Assembly (NCBI RefSeq): GCF_021730615.1
Contig: NZ_JAJLMN010000001.1
Span: 3,607,501-3,671,500 of the forward strand
Length of the DNA: 64,000 nucleotides
Reading direction: 5' to 3'
DNA from: Lichenibacterium dinghuense
Lineage (GTDB): Bacteria > Pseudomonadota > Alphaproteobacteria > Rhizobiales > Beijerinckiaceae
Shown piece by piece: positions 37,551 through 49,071 of this stretch; position 1 is the first letter of the stretch, and each line of letters begins with the position of its first letter. Below the pieces are notes generated by a model. The model was not told the DNA's origin and ran no database searches. It saw only the letters and a program-made list of their open reading frames with translations. The position numbers and the translations under genes were made by a program.

Positions 37551-38404
37551 GGCGCCGCCGGAGCGGCGCCGGCGAGGATGCGGTGTGCGCCGTGGAACAC
37601 CGTGACGGAATCGGCCCTGGCGATGCCGGCCAGCGTCACGTCGAGCGCGCGGGCGCGGTCGATCGCCAGCGCGGTCGGGGCCGAGATGGCGACCAGCGTG
37701 CGGCAGCCGAAGGTCGCGGCCTTCTCGACAATCTCGAAGGAGGCGCGGCTCGTCACCACGACGAAGCCCGAGGCCGGGTCGCGGCCCGCGCGCAGGCAGG
37801 CGCCGATCAGCTTGTCGAGCGCGTTGTGGCGGCCAACGTCCTCGCGCACGTCGAGCACCTCGCCCGCCAGCGTCGCCCAGGCGGCGCCGTGCACGGCGCG
37901 GGTCGCGGCGTTGAGGTGCTGGCCGGCGTCGAGCGCGCCGAGCGCGCGCCCGATCGCGCCGAGCGCCACGCGCGGCGCCTCGCCCGCGGGCGCCGAAGCG
38001 CGGGGCAGGGCGGCGAGGTCGTCGACGCCGCAGAGCCCGCAGCTCGTGCGCCCCGTCATGGCGCGCTTGCGGGCGAGGTGGGCCTGGAGGCGCGCGCCGC
38101 TGACGTCCACCGCGAGCCGCACCGCGCCCTCGGCCGGCTCGACCCGCACGGCGCGGATCTCGTCCGGATGCGCGATGACGCCTTCCGTGAGGCTGAAGCC
38201 GAAGGCGAAGTCCTCGAGGTCGGCGGGGGTCGCCATCATGATGCCGAAGGGCACGCCGCCGAACAACACCTGCACGGGCACCTCCGCGGCGACCCGGCGC
38301 TCGCCCTCGCGCGGCAGAGCGTCGGCGAAGCGGAACGTGACGGCGCCGGCCGCCGCGGTGGCGGGCGGGAGGCCGCCCGGCGTGTCGTCGAGGGGCCGCG
38401 CCAT
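37547..38404 (-). CDS. fdhD: Formate dehydrogenase accessory sulfurtransferase FdhD
   Basis: The 285-residue cytosolic protein carries sulfur from a cysteine desulfurase to the Mo-bis-MGD cofactor before its insertion into formate dehydrogenase. The catalytic loop RTSCGLCGV (CxxC) is present, as are the family motifs DVREDVGRHNALDKLIG and TSRASFEIVEKAA. The start at 38404 follows GGAG at 8 bases; Met codons further upstream lack good sites. It is translationally coupled to the downstream FUSC gene (GTGA). No formate dehydrogenase structural gene is in the window; modABC at 25.8 kb serves the same cofactor need. Confidence 0.92.
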   Translation of the reverse strand: MARPLDDTPGGLPPATAAAGAVTFRFADALPREGERRVAAEVPVQVLFGGVPFGIMMATPADLEDFAFGFSLTEGVIAHPDEIRAVRVEPAEGAVRLAVDVSGARLQAHLARKRAMTGRTSCGLCGVDDLAALPRASAPAGEAPRVALGAIGRALGALDAGQHLNAATRAVHGAAWATLAGEVLDVREDVGRHNALDKLIGACLRAGRDPASGFVVVTSRASFEIVEKAATFGCRTLVAISAPTALAIDRARALDVTLAGIARADSVTVFHGAHRILAGAAPAAP

Positions 38405-38473
38405 CGATGGGACTCCGTGCATCTCACCCCATCTAGGCGCGGGCGTCCGGGCGCGCAAAGCCCGCGCAGCGCT

Positions 38474-39973
38474 TCAGGGCGCCCCGTGGCCCCGCCGCCG
38501 CGGGCGCATCCACAGCACCAGGGCGCCGGCCAGGAGGAGGGGCGCCAGCGCCCAGGCCTGGCGCAGCACGCAGAGCGCCGTGCCGAGGCCGAGGAGCACG
38601 GACATCGCCATCTCGACGAGGCCCATCAGCTTGGATTCGCGGTGGCGCGCCGCGAAGGACGAGCGCCGGCCCGGCGCGCCGTGCCAGCCCTGGAGCAGCA
38701 CCGCGGCGCCGAGCCCGACTGCCGCGAGGGCGGCCGCGATGGCGGCGTCGGGGGGCGACACGGTGAGGAGGTAGAGCAGCGGCGGCGCCACGAGCGCGAG
38801 CGCGAGCGCGCCCACGGCCTGCAGCTTACCCCGCCGCAGCAGGGCCGCCGGCACCGGCGCGCTCGCGAGCAGGTCCGGCGCGTCCTCCCCCGACAGGCCG
38901 AGCCAGGTCAGCGACGAGGACACCTGGAAGGTGATAACCACGATCATCGGCGCCACGCCGAGCGCGGGGGCGCCGTTGCCGGTCCACATCAGCGCGATCA
39001 GCGGCGTCATGTAGAGGATCTGCAGCAGCACCTGCGACACCACCCAGGGGTCGCGGGCGATGAGCCGCCATTCCTTCAGCCGCAGGCCGGGCAGGGGCCC
39101 GCGCACGAAGAGGCGGCGCGCCGAGCGTGCCCGCCGGGCCGCGCCGGGCGCGGCGGCGCCCGCCGCCAGGGCGGCCCCGCGGGCGAAGCCGGGGCCGAGG
39201 GCGAGCGCCGCGGCCGCGAAGGCCGCGACGGCGATCGCCAGCCAGGCCGCGAGCGCCCCCGGATCGCCGAGCGCGGCGCGGCCGGGCAGGGACAGGGCGG
39301 CGCGGAGCCCGCCGCCGTCGGCGAGCGCGCCCGACGGCCACAGCTCGGGCAGAAGGTTCCGGAACTGGAGCGACAGGAAGAAGCCCGCGCCCACGAAGGT
39401 CGCCAGCACCTGGGCGGCGAGACGGGTGCGGCGCGGGCCGAGGGCGCGGAACAGCGCCATCGTGGCGGCGAGCCCGGCGGCGGCGGCCAGCAGCGCGCCC
39501 CCGACGAGCGCCGGGTAGACGGCGAGCAGGCGCGGGTGCCCCTGGACCAGAGCGTCGTCGGCCACCGGCAGCACGAAGACCGCCGCCGAGGCCAGCGCGC
39601 CCACCGCCACCGCCAGCGCCCGCGCGCCGAGCACGCGCCGCGGCGAGGCCGGCGACGACAGGAGGAGGTCGAGGTCGCCGCGCCCGTAGAGTAGCTTGGT
39701 CGAGCCGTTCAGCGTCTGCGCGAGCATCAGGAGCAGCACGAAGCCCGCGGCCGGCAGCACCAGCGCCTCGGCCTCGCCGCGCCGGGCGGGGTCGGCCGCC
39801 AGCGCCCCCGCCTCCGAGGCCAGGCCCCACACGGCCGCGTGCATGACGGCGAGCAGCAGGACCGCCAGGCCGGCGAGGCCGCGCGCGCCGAGGCGGCCGA
39901 AGCCCGCGCGGAAGTCGCGCCAGCCGAGGCGGAGGTCGTGGCGCAGCAGCCAGGCGAAGGAGCCGGGGCGCAC
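38474..39973 (-). CDS. ABC transporter permease subunit, ABC-2-like
   Basis: The 499-residue membrane protein is Ala/Leu-rich with about ten or more hydrophobic segments. The N-terminal cytosolic start (RHDLRLGWRDFRAGF) and the DLDLLLSSPASPRRVLGAR loop are typical of large ABC-2 type permeases. A second cytosolic loop has LKEWRLIARDPWVVSQVL. It starts (GTG) 4 bases after the stop of the ATPase gene, and the two form one exporter. The substrate cannot be predicted. Confidence 0.8.
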   Translation of the reverse strand: MRPGSFAWLLRHDLRLGWRDFRAGFGRLGARGLAGLAVLLLAVMHAAVWGLASEAGALAADPARRGEAEALVLPAAGFVLLLMLAQTLNGSTKLLYGRGDLDLLLSSPASPRRVLGARALAVAVGALASAAVFVLPVADDALVQGHPRLLAVYPALVGGALLAAAAGLAATMALFRALGPRRTRLAAQVLATFVGAGFFLSLQFRNLLPELWPSGALADGGGLRAALSLPGRAALGDPGALAAWLAIAVAAFAAAALALGPGFARGAALAAGAAAPGAARRARSARRLFVRGPLPGLRLKEWRLIARDPWVVSQVLLQILYMTPLIALMWTGNGAPALGVAPMIVVITFQVSSSLTWLGLSGEDAPDLLASAPVPAALLRRGKLQAVGALALALVAPPLLYLLTVSPPDAAIAAALAAVGLGAAVLLQGWHGAPGRRSSFAARHRESKLMGLVEMAMSVLLGLGTALCVLRQAWALAPLLLAGALVLWMRPRRRGHGAP

Positions 39974-39977
39974 CGGG

Positions 39978-40709
39978 TCACACCGCCTCGGTGAGGCGCA
40001 GGAAGGCGTCCTCGAGCGGGGCGCCGCCGCCCAGCTCCGCCGCCGTGCCCTCCGCGACGAGCCGGCCTCGGCGGATGATGCCGATGCGGCTCGCGAGCTT
40101 CTCCGCCACTTCGAGGATGTGGGTGGTCAGGATCACGGTGGCGCCCCCCGCCGCGCATTCGCCGAGGATCGCCTTGACGGTGCGGGCCGCGCCGGCGTCG
40201 AGCCCCGTCAGCGGCTCGTCGAGGATCAGGAGCCGCGGCTCGTGGATCAGCGCGCCGGCCAGCGCCACCTTCTGCTTCATGCCGCGCGAAAAGCCCTCGC
40301 AGCGCCGGTCGCGGTGGGGGCCGAGGTCGAGCCGCTCGACCAGCGCGTCGGCGAGGCGCCGCGCCCGCCCCGGCTCCACGGACCAGAGCCCGGCCACGAA
40401 GCCGAGGTATTCCATCGGCGTCAGCTTGTCGTAGAGCAGGGGCTCGTCGGGCAGCCAGGCGGTGACGCGCTTGGCCGCGACCGGATCGGCGACCGCGTCG
40501 ATGCCGTGGACGCGGATCGCGCCCGCGTCGGGCCGCATCAGCCCCGCCACCATGCGCAGCGTCGTGGTCTTGCCGGCCCCGTTGGGGCCGAGCAGGGCGT
40601 AGAAGGCGCCGGCCTCGACCGTGAGGTCGAGCCCGTCGACCGCGGGGACGCCGGCGCCGAAGCCCTTGCGCAGGGAGCGGAGGGCGAGGGCCGGTTCGGT
40701 CGGGGTCAC
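39978..40709 (-). CDS. ABC transporter ATPase
   Basis: The 243-residue ATPase is of the CcmA/drug-exporter class: Walker A GPNGAGKTTTLRM, signature FSRGMKQKVALAGAL (SRGMKQK in place of LSGGQ is usual in this class), Walker B LLILDEPLTGLDA and switch His TTHILE. It starts with GTG at 40709. It energises the permease encoded 4 bases downstream; export of a lipid, peptide or drug is likely but unspecified. Confidence 0.9.
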   Translation of the reverse strand: MTPTEPALALRSLRKGFGAGVPAVDGLDLTVEAGAFYALLGPNGAGKTTTLRMVAGLMRPDAGAIRVHGIDAVADPVAAKRVTAWLPDEPLLYDKLTPMEYLGFVAGLWSVEPGRARRLADALVERLDLGPHRDRRCEGFSRGMKQKVALAGALIHEPRLLILDEPLTGLDAGAARTVKAILGECAAGGATVILTTHILEVAEKLASRIGIIRRGRLVAEGTAAELGGGAPLEDAFLRLTEAV

Positions 40710-40779
40710 GGGTCGGCCTCTTCGGAAAGGTCGCGCGATCCTGCGCGCCGAGCCGTTGACGCCGCGTGTCCGCGTCGGT

Positions 40780-41187
40780 TCAGAGCCAGCGCTTCGCGGT
40801 GGGCGCCACGCCGAGGTGCTCCTCGATGATGGCGATGTTCCTGAGGTTGGCCTTGAAGCCCATGTCGAACAGCGTGCCGATCAGCGGCACCGCGCCGGCG
40901 GCCGCCTCCACGCCGATGTTGGCCAGCATGCGGGCGATCTTCTCCTTGGGCAGGCCGATCTTGCGCGCCTCGTTGACGATGTAGAGCGAGATGCCGGCCA
41001 GCAGCACGTCGCCGGCCGCGGGCGTCGCGCCGATGACGCTGTTCAGGCCGAAGCGGAACCGGGTGCCGGGCAGGCGGAACACGCCGTCGACCGCCCAGGC
41101 GATGGTTTTCAGGCGCTTCAGGCGGGCGAGGGCTTCGGCGGCGCTGGCGGCGTGGGCCGCGTCGTGCTCGATGGTGGTGTAGGTCAT
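40780..41187 (-). CDS. DUF4112 domain protein
   Basis: The 135-residue protein matches DUF4112. The N-terminal helix is AEALARLKRLKTIAWAVDGV, followed by FRLPGTRFRFGLNSVIGATPAAGD and a hydrophobic region (VLLAGISLYIVNEARKIG, then GAVPLIGTLFDMGFKANLRN). It probably has two membrane-associated helices. A GGAG Shine-Dalgarno is present. The family has no known function. It lies 70 bases from the ABC ATPase start and does not clearly belong to that unit. Confidence 0.85.
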   Translation of the reverse strand: MTYTTIEHDAAHAASAAEALARLKRLKTIAWAVDGVFRLPGTRFRFGLNSVIGATPAAGDVLLAGISLYIVNEARKIGLPKEKIARMLANIGVEAAAGAVPLIGTLFDMGFKANLRNIAIIEEHLGVAPTAKRWL

Positions 41188-41267
41188 GGCGCTGCTCCGG
41201 GGCGGGGGCGAGCGTGAGGTGGGGAGGCGTCGCGCGGGGCGCAATCCGGGCCGGCCTCCGGGCGCGG

Positions 41268-41708
41268 TCAAATCGCGGCGGCGAAGCCGGCGTTCATCGG
41301 CAGGCCGAGCGACAGCCCGGCGGCGATCATGACCCTGTCGAGGCTGTACACGCCGGCGGCGGCGTTGTTGGCCGCGACGGCGAGGTGGAGCGCGTCGCCC
41401 GCGCGCAGGCCGCTGCGGTGGTCCGACAGCAGGCGGCGCGCGAGGTCGAAGTCGCGGCGTGCGACGTCGAGAACGAGGTAGCCTTGTGCGACCGCAACCT
41501 CGAAGGCCGTTTTCAATGCACCGGCCTGGACAGGCGTCATCCTGCCGATGCGGACGTCCTTGGCGAGGACAGAAGCGAATTCGACCCGCGTCCACTCGCT
41601 GATGGCCAGCATGCGTGGCGTCAGGCCCACCGTGAATTTTTTGACGTCAGGGCTGCTCTGTTCGAGCTTGAACAGCGGCGTCAAGAAGCTCGTGTCGAAG
41701 TACAGCAT
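41268..41708 (-). CDS. PIN-domain toxin (VapC-like ribonuclease)
   Basis: The 146-residue protein has a PIN fold with acidic residues in YFDTSFLTPLF (first Asp), SEWTRVEFASVL (Glu), RAGDALHLAVA (Asp) and the C-terminal YSLDRVMIAAG. These form the Mg-dependent RNase centre of VapC toxins. The ATG overlaps the antitoxin stop by one base (TGATG), which fixes the start. It is expected to cleave RNA when free of its antitoxin. Confidence 0.87.
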   Translation of the reverse strand: MLYFDTSFLTPLFKLEQSSPDVKKFTVGLTPRMLAISEWTRVEFASVLAKDVRIGRMTPVQAGALKTAFEVAVAQGYLVLDVARRDFDLARRLLSDHRSGLRAGDALHLAVAANNAAAGVYSLDRVMIAAGLSLGLPMNAGFAAAI

Positions 41709-41941
41709 CAGTACCCCTCGTCGCGGAGCTCTCGCAGCATCTCGGCGCTCGGTCGGTCCCAAGGGGGAAGGCTGTTCCTCAGTTCATCGAGCGGTCGGAG
41801 GATCTCCTCCATGGTGAGCCCTCCGGCCAGCTCTGGCGCGCGGGCGACCTCCCGCGTGATCAGCACGTCCTCGCCCTTCTCGACGCGGTCGAGGAGGGCG
41901 GCGATGTCGGCGCGGGCCTCGTCCAGTCCGATGGTCACCAT
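41708..41941 (-). CDS. Phd/YefM-type antitoxin of the PIN toxin
   Basis: The 77-residue protein has an N-terminal Phd/YefM-like DNA-binding part (TIGLDEARADIAALLDRVEKG, then EDVLITR). The acidic C-terminal half (DELRNSLPPWDRPSAEMLRE) probably wraps the toxin. GGAGAAGG precedes the ATG. It is the first gene of the pair and likely represses the operon. The canonical RxGxPVA turn after ITR is replaced by EVARAPELAGG, so it is a divergent member. Confidence 0.78.
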   Translation of the reverse strand: MVTIGLDEARADIAALLDRVEKGEDVLITREVARAPELAGGLTMEEILRPLDELRNSLPPWDRPSAEMLRELRDEGY

Positions 41942-42082
41942 GGCCTTCTCCGGTTCCGGATGCGGGGCTCGACGATAGACCCGCATCCGGCGGTTGACGA
42001 GCCGGCCCGCGCGCCGTGGGCGGGGCTGCGCACGGGACGCCGGCCCACCACATAGGATGGGATCTCGCTCCTCCGGACCCCC

Positions 42083-42814
42083 ATGCTCCGCACCCTGATC
42101 CCCCTCTGCTTCCTGGTCCTGTTCTTCGCCCCCGCCGCCGTCCGCGCCGCGCTCTACTGGCGGGCGCCGGCCTTCGACTGGCGCGGCGCCGATCGCTCCG
42201 CCACCGGCCTGCTGCCGTCGGCGGCCGCCCATTCCGCGGCGGCCGTGCGGGTCTACGCGGCCCCCACGGTGAGCTGGCGCGGCATCGTCGCCGTGCACTG
42301 CTGGCTCGTTCTGAAGGAGGCCGGCGCCTCGCGCTACGACCGCTACGACCTCACCGCCTGGGGCAACCCGATCCGCCTCAACGGCTTCGCCCCGGACGGC
42401 CGCTGGTTCGGCCGCGCGCCGGAAGCCGTGTTCTCCGCCGACGGGCCGGCCGCCGCGGCGCTGATCCCGCGCATGCGCGCCGCCATCGACACCTACCGCT
42501 GGCGCAACCAGGGCGACTACAGGGCTTGGCCCGGGCCGAACTCCAACACCTTCGTGCAGACCGTGCTGGCCGCCGTGCCGGACTCCGGCGCCGTGCTGCC
42601 GCCGACCGCCATCGGCAAGGACTTCCCGGTCGACGGCACCGTCTTGGCCTGGGCGCCGTCGCGCACCGGCTTCAGGCTGTCGGCCGGCGGCTACGTCGGG
42701 CTGACGGTCGCCTGGGTGGAGGGGATCGAGCTCAACCTGCTCGGCGGGGTGATCGGGATCGACCTGCGCCGGCCCGGGATCAAGCTGCCTGCGGTGGGGC
42801 GCATCGGCGTGTGA
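42083..42814 (+). CDS. DUF3750 domain protein
   Basis: The 243-residue protein has an N-terminal signal or anchor helix (LIPLCFLVLFFAPAAV). The body matches DUF3750: VRVYAAPTVSWRGIVAVHCW, then YDLTAWGNPIRLNG, YRAWPGPNSNTFVQTVL and GIDLRRPGIKLPAVGRIG. The conserved His, Trp and Asn-rich stretches suggest an extracytoplasmic enzyme, but no activity is known. It stands between the toxin-antitoxin pair (divergent) and the MFS pump (same strand, 136 bases on). Confidence 0.85.
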   Translation: MLRTLIPLCFLVLFFAPAAVRAALYWRAPAFDWRGADRSATGLLPSAAAHSAAAVRVYAAPTVSWRGIVAVHCWLVLKEAGASRYDRYDLTAWGNPIRLNGFAPDGRWFGRAPEAVFSADGPAAAALIPRMRAAIDTYRWRNQGDYRAWPGPNSNTFVQTVLAAVPDSGAVLPPTAIGKDFPVDGTVLAWAPSRTGFRLSAGGYVGLTVAWVEGIELNLLGGVIGIDLRRPGIKLPAVGRIGV

Positions 42815-42950
42815 GCGAAGCCGACATCCGCATCCCGATCGCACAGCTCTCGGACGGCGTGCCGCTGCGGGCATCGTCGGACAAATTGCACACAGTCCGT
42901 TGCGCCCTGGCCCCGGCGAGCCCATAAGGCGGGCGGACCGGGGAGCCGAG

Positions 42951-44465
42951 ATGAACGCACCGCAGCCGATGCCCGCCGCCCCCGCCCGCCTCACCGACCG
43001 CCAGATCCGCTCGATCATCATCGGCCTGATGACCGCCATGCTGCTCGCGGCCCTCGACCAGACCATCGTGGCCACCGCCATGCCGACGATCGGGCTCGAC
43101 CTCGGCGACGCCGTCAACCTGCCCTGGGTGGTGACGGCCTATCTGCTCGCCTCGACGGCGGTGACCCCGCTCTACGGGAAGCTCAGCGACATCCACGGCC
43201 GGCGCATCATGCTGCTGATCGCCATCGCGACCTTCAGCCTCGGCTCGCTCGCCTGCGCGATGGCCAAGTCCATGGTGGCGCTGGCCCTGGCGCGGGGGCT
43301 GCAGGGGATCGGCGGCGGCGGGCTGATCGCGCTGTCGCAGACCATCATCGGCGACATCATGTCGCCCAAGGAACGGGCGCGCTACCAGGTCTACATCGCC
43401 GGCGTCTTCGTGGCCTCGTCGGTGGCGGGGCCGCTGCTCGGCGGCTTCTTCGCCCAGCACCTGCACTGGTCGATGATCTTCTGGATCAACCTGCCGCTCG
43501 GCCTCGCCGCCTTCCTGCTCACCAACGCCCAGCTCAAGGCGCTGCCCCGCCACGAGCGCCGCCACCGGCTCGACTGGCCCGGCGCGGCCCTGATGGTGCT
43601 CGGCTCCTGCGCGCTGCTGCTGGCGCTGAGCTGGGGCGGCGTGCGCTATCCCTGGGGCTCGCCGGTCGTGGTGTCGCTGCTCGTCGCCGCGGCCGCGCTC
43701 GGCCTCGGCTTCGGCCTCCGGCTCGCGACGGCCGCCGAGCCGCTGATCCCGACCGAGGTGCTGAAGGACCAGGTGGTCTACAGCGCCACGCTGGCGGCCT
43801 GCTTCGCCATGGGCACCTTCATCGGCCTGACCATCTACGTGCCGATCTTCCTGGAGGGCGTGCTCGGCCTCACCGCCAGCCAGTCCGGCGTGGCCCTGGT
43901 GCCGCTGATGGTCGGCACCGTGACGGGGGCGACGCTGTCGGGCCGGTCCATGCTGTACTTCCGGCACTACAAGCGCCTGCCGATCGCCATGATGGGCGTC
44001 AGCGTCGCCTGCTGCGCCGCGATCGCGGTGGAAGGCCGCGCCCTGCCCTTCGCCGCTCTGGAGGTGCTGTTCCTGTTCCTGTCGATGGGGCTCGGCACCA
44101 TCCTGCCGCTGTCCACCATCGCGATCCAGAACACGGTGGACTTCCACCAGCTCGGCATCGCCACGGCGTCGATGAACTTCTTCCGCTCGCTCGGCGGCGC
44201 GCTGATCGTGGCGGCCTTCGGCACCATCGTGCTCGGCGGTTCGGCGAACAACGCCGGCCACGACATGGAGAGCCTGATCCGCGGCGCCGACGCGGCCCAC
44301 CTCGCCGGCGTGTTCCGCTGGGTCTTCGCCGCGGCCTGCCTCGGGCTCGGGCTCGCCTGGGCCTTCCTGATGTGGATGGAGGAGCGCCCCCTGCGCGACC
44401 GCCGCGCCGGCAAACTCGACGACGCGCTGGAGGCCGAGATGCCGAACCCGCTGGTGATGGAATAG
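42951..44465 (+). CDS. DHA2-family MFS multidrug transporter
   Basis: The 504-residue inner-membrane protein has about fourteen helices. It carries the DHA2/EmrB-QacA motifs LDQTIVATAMPTIGLDLGD (motif D1), KLSDIHGRRIMLLI (motif A) and a motif-C-like VFVASSVAGPLLGGFFAQHL. It is a proton-driven drug or solute exporter. The start at 42951 follows GGGGAG at good spacing. No MarR/TetR regulator or HlyD adaptor is adjacent. The convergent hicB stop is 3 bases away. Confidence 0.92.
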   Translation: MNAPQPMPAAPARLTDRQIRSIIIGLMTAMLLAALDQTIVATAMPTIGLDLGDAVNLPWVVTAYLLASTAVTPLYGKLSDIHGRRIMLLIAIATFSLGSLACAMAKSMVALALARGLQGIGGGGLIALSQTIIGDIMSPKERARYQVYIAGVFVASSVAGPLLGGFFAQHLHWSMIFWINLPLGLAAFLLTNAQLKALPRHERRHRLDWPGAALMVLGSCALLLALSWGGVRYPWGSPVVVSLLVAAAALGLGFGLRLATAAEPLIPTEVLKDQVVYSATLAACFAMGTFIGLTIYVPIFLEGVLGLTASQSGVALVPLMVGTVTGATLSGRSMLYFRHYKRLPIAMMGVSVACCAAIAVEGRALPFAALEVLFLFLSMGLGTILPLSTIAIQNTVDFHQLGIATASMNFFRSLGGALIVAAFGTIVLGGSANNAGHDMESLIRGADAAHLAGVFRWVFAAACLGLGLAWAFLMWMEERPLRDRRAGKLDDALEAEMPNPLVME

Positions 44466-44468
44466 GTG

Positions 44469-44879
44469 TCAGCGGCCGATGGCGATCTTCTCCCGCGCCG
44501 CTGCCGCCAGAAAGGCGGAGCGCGAGATGCCGCGCAATTTGGCCGCGTCATCGATCTGCAGGAGGAGGCCGGCGTCGAGCGAGACGTCGGCCGGGATCTC
44601 GGTCCCCGTATCCAGCAGCAGCGGCAGCGTCGCGATCACCGACCCCGAATCGAAGTCCTCGGCCAACGCGGGATCTCGACGAAGTGCGAAAGCGTCTCGC
44701 GGTCGCGGCGGCGGGAAGCCGGCGGCCACGCGATCCGTTATCCACTCGCGCAAAGCTTCGACACCGTTTTCGTAGACCTCGTCGTAGCTGTGTCCCATCG
44801 CGCAGCAGCCGGGACAGTCAGGGATGATCAGGCCGAAAGCGGCTTCGGTCGTTTCGATCAATGCTAGGTAATTAGCCAT
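44469..44879 (-). CDS. hicB: HicB-type antitoxin
   Basis: The 136-residue protein has the N-terminal HicB fold (FGLIIPDCPGCCAMGHSYDE, then VYENGVEALREWI), a degraded-RNase-H-like domain that binds HicA. A C-terminal ribbon-helix-helix-like part (LQIDDAAKLRGISRSAFLAA) binds DNA. It lies 59 bases downstream of hicA, the usual toxin-first order. The Cys-rich PDCPGCC turn is slightly unusual. Its stop nearly abuts the stop of the convergent MFS gene. Confidence 0.87.
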   Translation of the reverse strand: MANYLALIETTEAAFGLIIPDCPGCCAMGHSYDEVYENGVEALREWITDRVAAGFPPPRPRDAFALRRDPALAEDFDSGSVIATLPLLLDTGTEIPADVSLDAGLLLQIDDAAKLRGISRSAFLAAAAREKIAIGR

Positions 44880-44938
44880 GGCGTTCGATCCGATGAACTG
44901 CGGCTGCCGCCGATGAGGTGGCCGAGGAGCCGGCCCTG

Positions 44939-45133
44939 TCAAATCCAACCCGCTGCGCGAGCGATCGCGCGCGCCGTGCCGGGGGCGATCTCGCGATGGC
45001 GGGGGACCAGGATGACGATCCCGGGCCTGTTCGGATGGGACAGCTTCGCGTGCTTCGACCCGCCATCCGTCCTCCAGCCTTCCGCAGCGAGGCGGTCGAG
45101 GATCCGCCGCGCGTTTGTCTCGACCATCGGCAT
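44939..45133 (-). CDS. hicA: HicA-type mRNA interferase toxin
   Basis: The 64-residue protein has the HicA dsRBD-like fold: VETNARRILDRLAAEGW, then GSKHAKLSHPNRPG with the catalytic His, and VPRHREIAPGTARAIARAAG. The start at 45133 is chosen because GGAG lies 7 bases upstream; a second Met two codons later also fits the family. It degrades mRNA when HicB is absent. Confidence 0.85.
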   Translation of the reverse strand: MPMVETNARRILDRLAAEGWRTDGGSKHAKLSHPNRPGIVILVPRHREIAPGTARAIARAAGWI

Positions 45134-45271
45134 CGGGCTGCTCCATCCTCCCGGCTGACCGATGAAGCTCACTTAGCGCCAACCTCTCCGGGTTCACCCC
45201 CGCGGATCGCCGTGCCATTGTCGCGGATGAATCGCGGCCCCGCGCCGCAGCACATCAGGGGGAGACGCGAC

Positions 45272-47542
<2,271 letters not shown>

Positions 47543-47550
47543 TCCTCGCC

Positions 47551-47572
47551 CCTCCCCCGTTCGCGGGGGAGG
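47551..47572 (+). terminator. UUCG-tetraloop hairpin after maeB
   Basis: CCTCCCCCG and CGGGGGAGG (9-bp stem) enclose a TTCG tetraloop, 8 bases after the maeB stop. It is very stable. No T-run follows, so it may act in 3'-end protection or be Rho-assisted. Confidence 0.6.
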
Positions 47573-47651
47573 AGCGGAGCGGCGCGCCGAAACCCCTTTC
47601 CAGCGCCCCGCCCCGCCGCTACGGTCCGGTAAAATCCGGGAGAAACGAACC

Positions 47652-48986
47652 ATGAATGCGGAAGACCCGAGGCTGCTCGCCGCAGCGCCCCGCCGCCCCT
47701 GGTACAAGCTTCTCTACGTCCAGGTGCTGATCGCCATCGTGATCGGCGCCGTGCTGGGCGTGCTGTTCCCCGGCAAGACCGGCCTCGCCGCCAACATGAA
47801 GCCGTTCGGCGACGCCTTCGTGAACCTCATCAAGATGATGATCGCGCCGGTCATCTTCTGCACCGTGGTGCACGGCATCGCCACCATGGGCGACCTGAAG
47901 CGCGTCGGCCGCGTGGGCATCAAGGCCATCGTGTACTTCGAGGTCGTGTCGACCCTGGCCCTGGCGATCGGCCTCATCGTGGCCGACGTCGTGCGGCCCG
48001 GCGCGGGCTTCAACATCGACCCCAAGACGCTGGATCAGGCGTCGGTCGCCAACTTCGTCACGGCCGCCAAGGGCGACAGCGTGGTGGCCCACCTGATGGC
48101 CATCATCCCGACGAGCTATGGCGACGTCTTCGCCAAGGGCGACCTCCTGCAGGTGCTGCTCGTCGCCATCCTCACCGGCATCGCGGTGTCGCGCCTCGGC
48201 GAGGTCGGCGAGCGCGTCGCGGCCGGCATCGACGCCGCCGGCAAGGTGTTCTTCCGCATCATCGGCATCATCGTGCATTTCGCGCCGATCGGCGCCTTCG
48301 GCGCCATGGCGTTCACGGTGGGGGCCTTCGGCTTCAAGAGCCTCGCCTTCCTGGGCCAGCTCATCGCCACCTTCTACGCCACGAGCCTGCTGTTCATCTT
48401 CGTCGTGCTCGGCCTCATCGCCCGCGCGGCCGGCTTCTCGATCTGGCGCTACATCGTCTACATCAAGGACGAACTGCTCATCGTGCTCGGCACCTCGTCC
48501 TCCGAGACCGTGCTGCCCAACATGATCCGCAAGATGCAGGCGCTCGGGGCCTCGAAGCCCGTCGTCGGCCTCGTCATCCCGACCGGCTACAGCTTCAACC
48601 TCGACGGCACCAACATCTACATGACGCTGGCGGTGCTGTTCCTGGCGCAGGCCACCAACACCGACCTGACGCTCGCGCAGGAGCTGAAGATCCTGCTCAT
48701 CGCGGCGCTGACCTCGAAGGGCGCGTCCGGCGTCACCGGCGCGGGCTTCATCACGCTGGCCGCCACGCTGGAGATCGTGCCCGAGATCCCGCTCGCCTCC
48801 GTGGCCATCCTGGTCGGCATCGACAAGTTCATGAGCGAGTGCCGCGCCCTCACCAACCTCATCGGCAACGGCGTCGCGGCCCTGGTGATCAGCCGCTGGG
48901 AGGGCGAGCTCGACACGGCGCAGCTCGATGCCGCCCTGCGCAACCCGGTCAAGGTCGGCGACGCCGTCGAGGCGCAGATCGCCTGA
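47652..48986 (+). CDS. dctA: C4-dicarboxylate:cation symporter DctA
   Basis: The 444-residue inner-membrane symporter imports succinate, fumarate and malate. The fold is that of the DAACS/SLC1 family. A serine-rich hairpin ([15 protein letters not shown]) and the signature [20 protein letters not shown] are present, with the second hairpin [18 protein letters not shown]. The length is normal. GGGAG precedes the ATG. It follows maeB in the same direction after a hairpin. No dctBD two-component pair is in the window. Confidence 0.95.
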   Translation: MNAEDPRLLAAAPRRPWYKLLYVQVLIAIVIGAVLGVLFPGKTGLAANMKPFGDAFVNLIKMMIAPVIFCTVVHGIATMGDLKRVGRVGIKAIVYFEVVSTLALAIGLIVADVVRPGAGFNIDPKTLDQASVANFVTAAKGDSVVAHLMAIIPTSYGDVFAKGDLLQVLLVAILTGIAVSRLGEVGERVAAGIDAAGKVFFRIIGIIVHFAPIGAFGAMAFTVGAFGFKSLAFLGQLIATFYATSLLFIFVVLGLIARAAGFSIWRYIVYIKDELLIVLGTSSSETVLPNMIRKMQALGASKPVVGLVIPTGYSFNLDGTNIYMTLAVLFLAQATNTDLTLAQELKILLIAALTSKGASGVTGAGFITLAATLEIVPEIPLASVAILVGIDKFMSECRALTNLIGNGVAALVISRWEGELDTAQLDAALRNPVKVGDAVEAQIA

Positions 48987-49071
48987 ACCGGCCCGGAGCG
49001 CGGCCGGCTTGTGGCGGCCGCCTCCCTCCGATACGAGCGGCACGCGATCCCTCCCGCCCCGGTGCCGCCCC

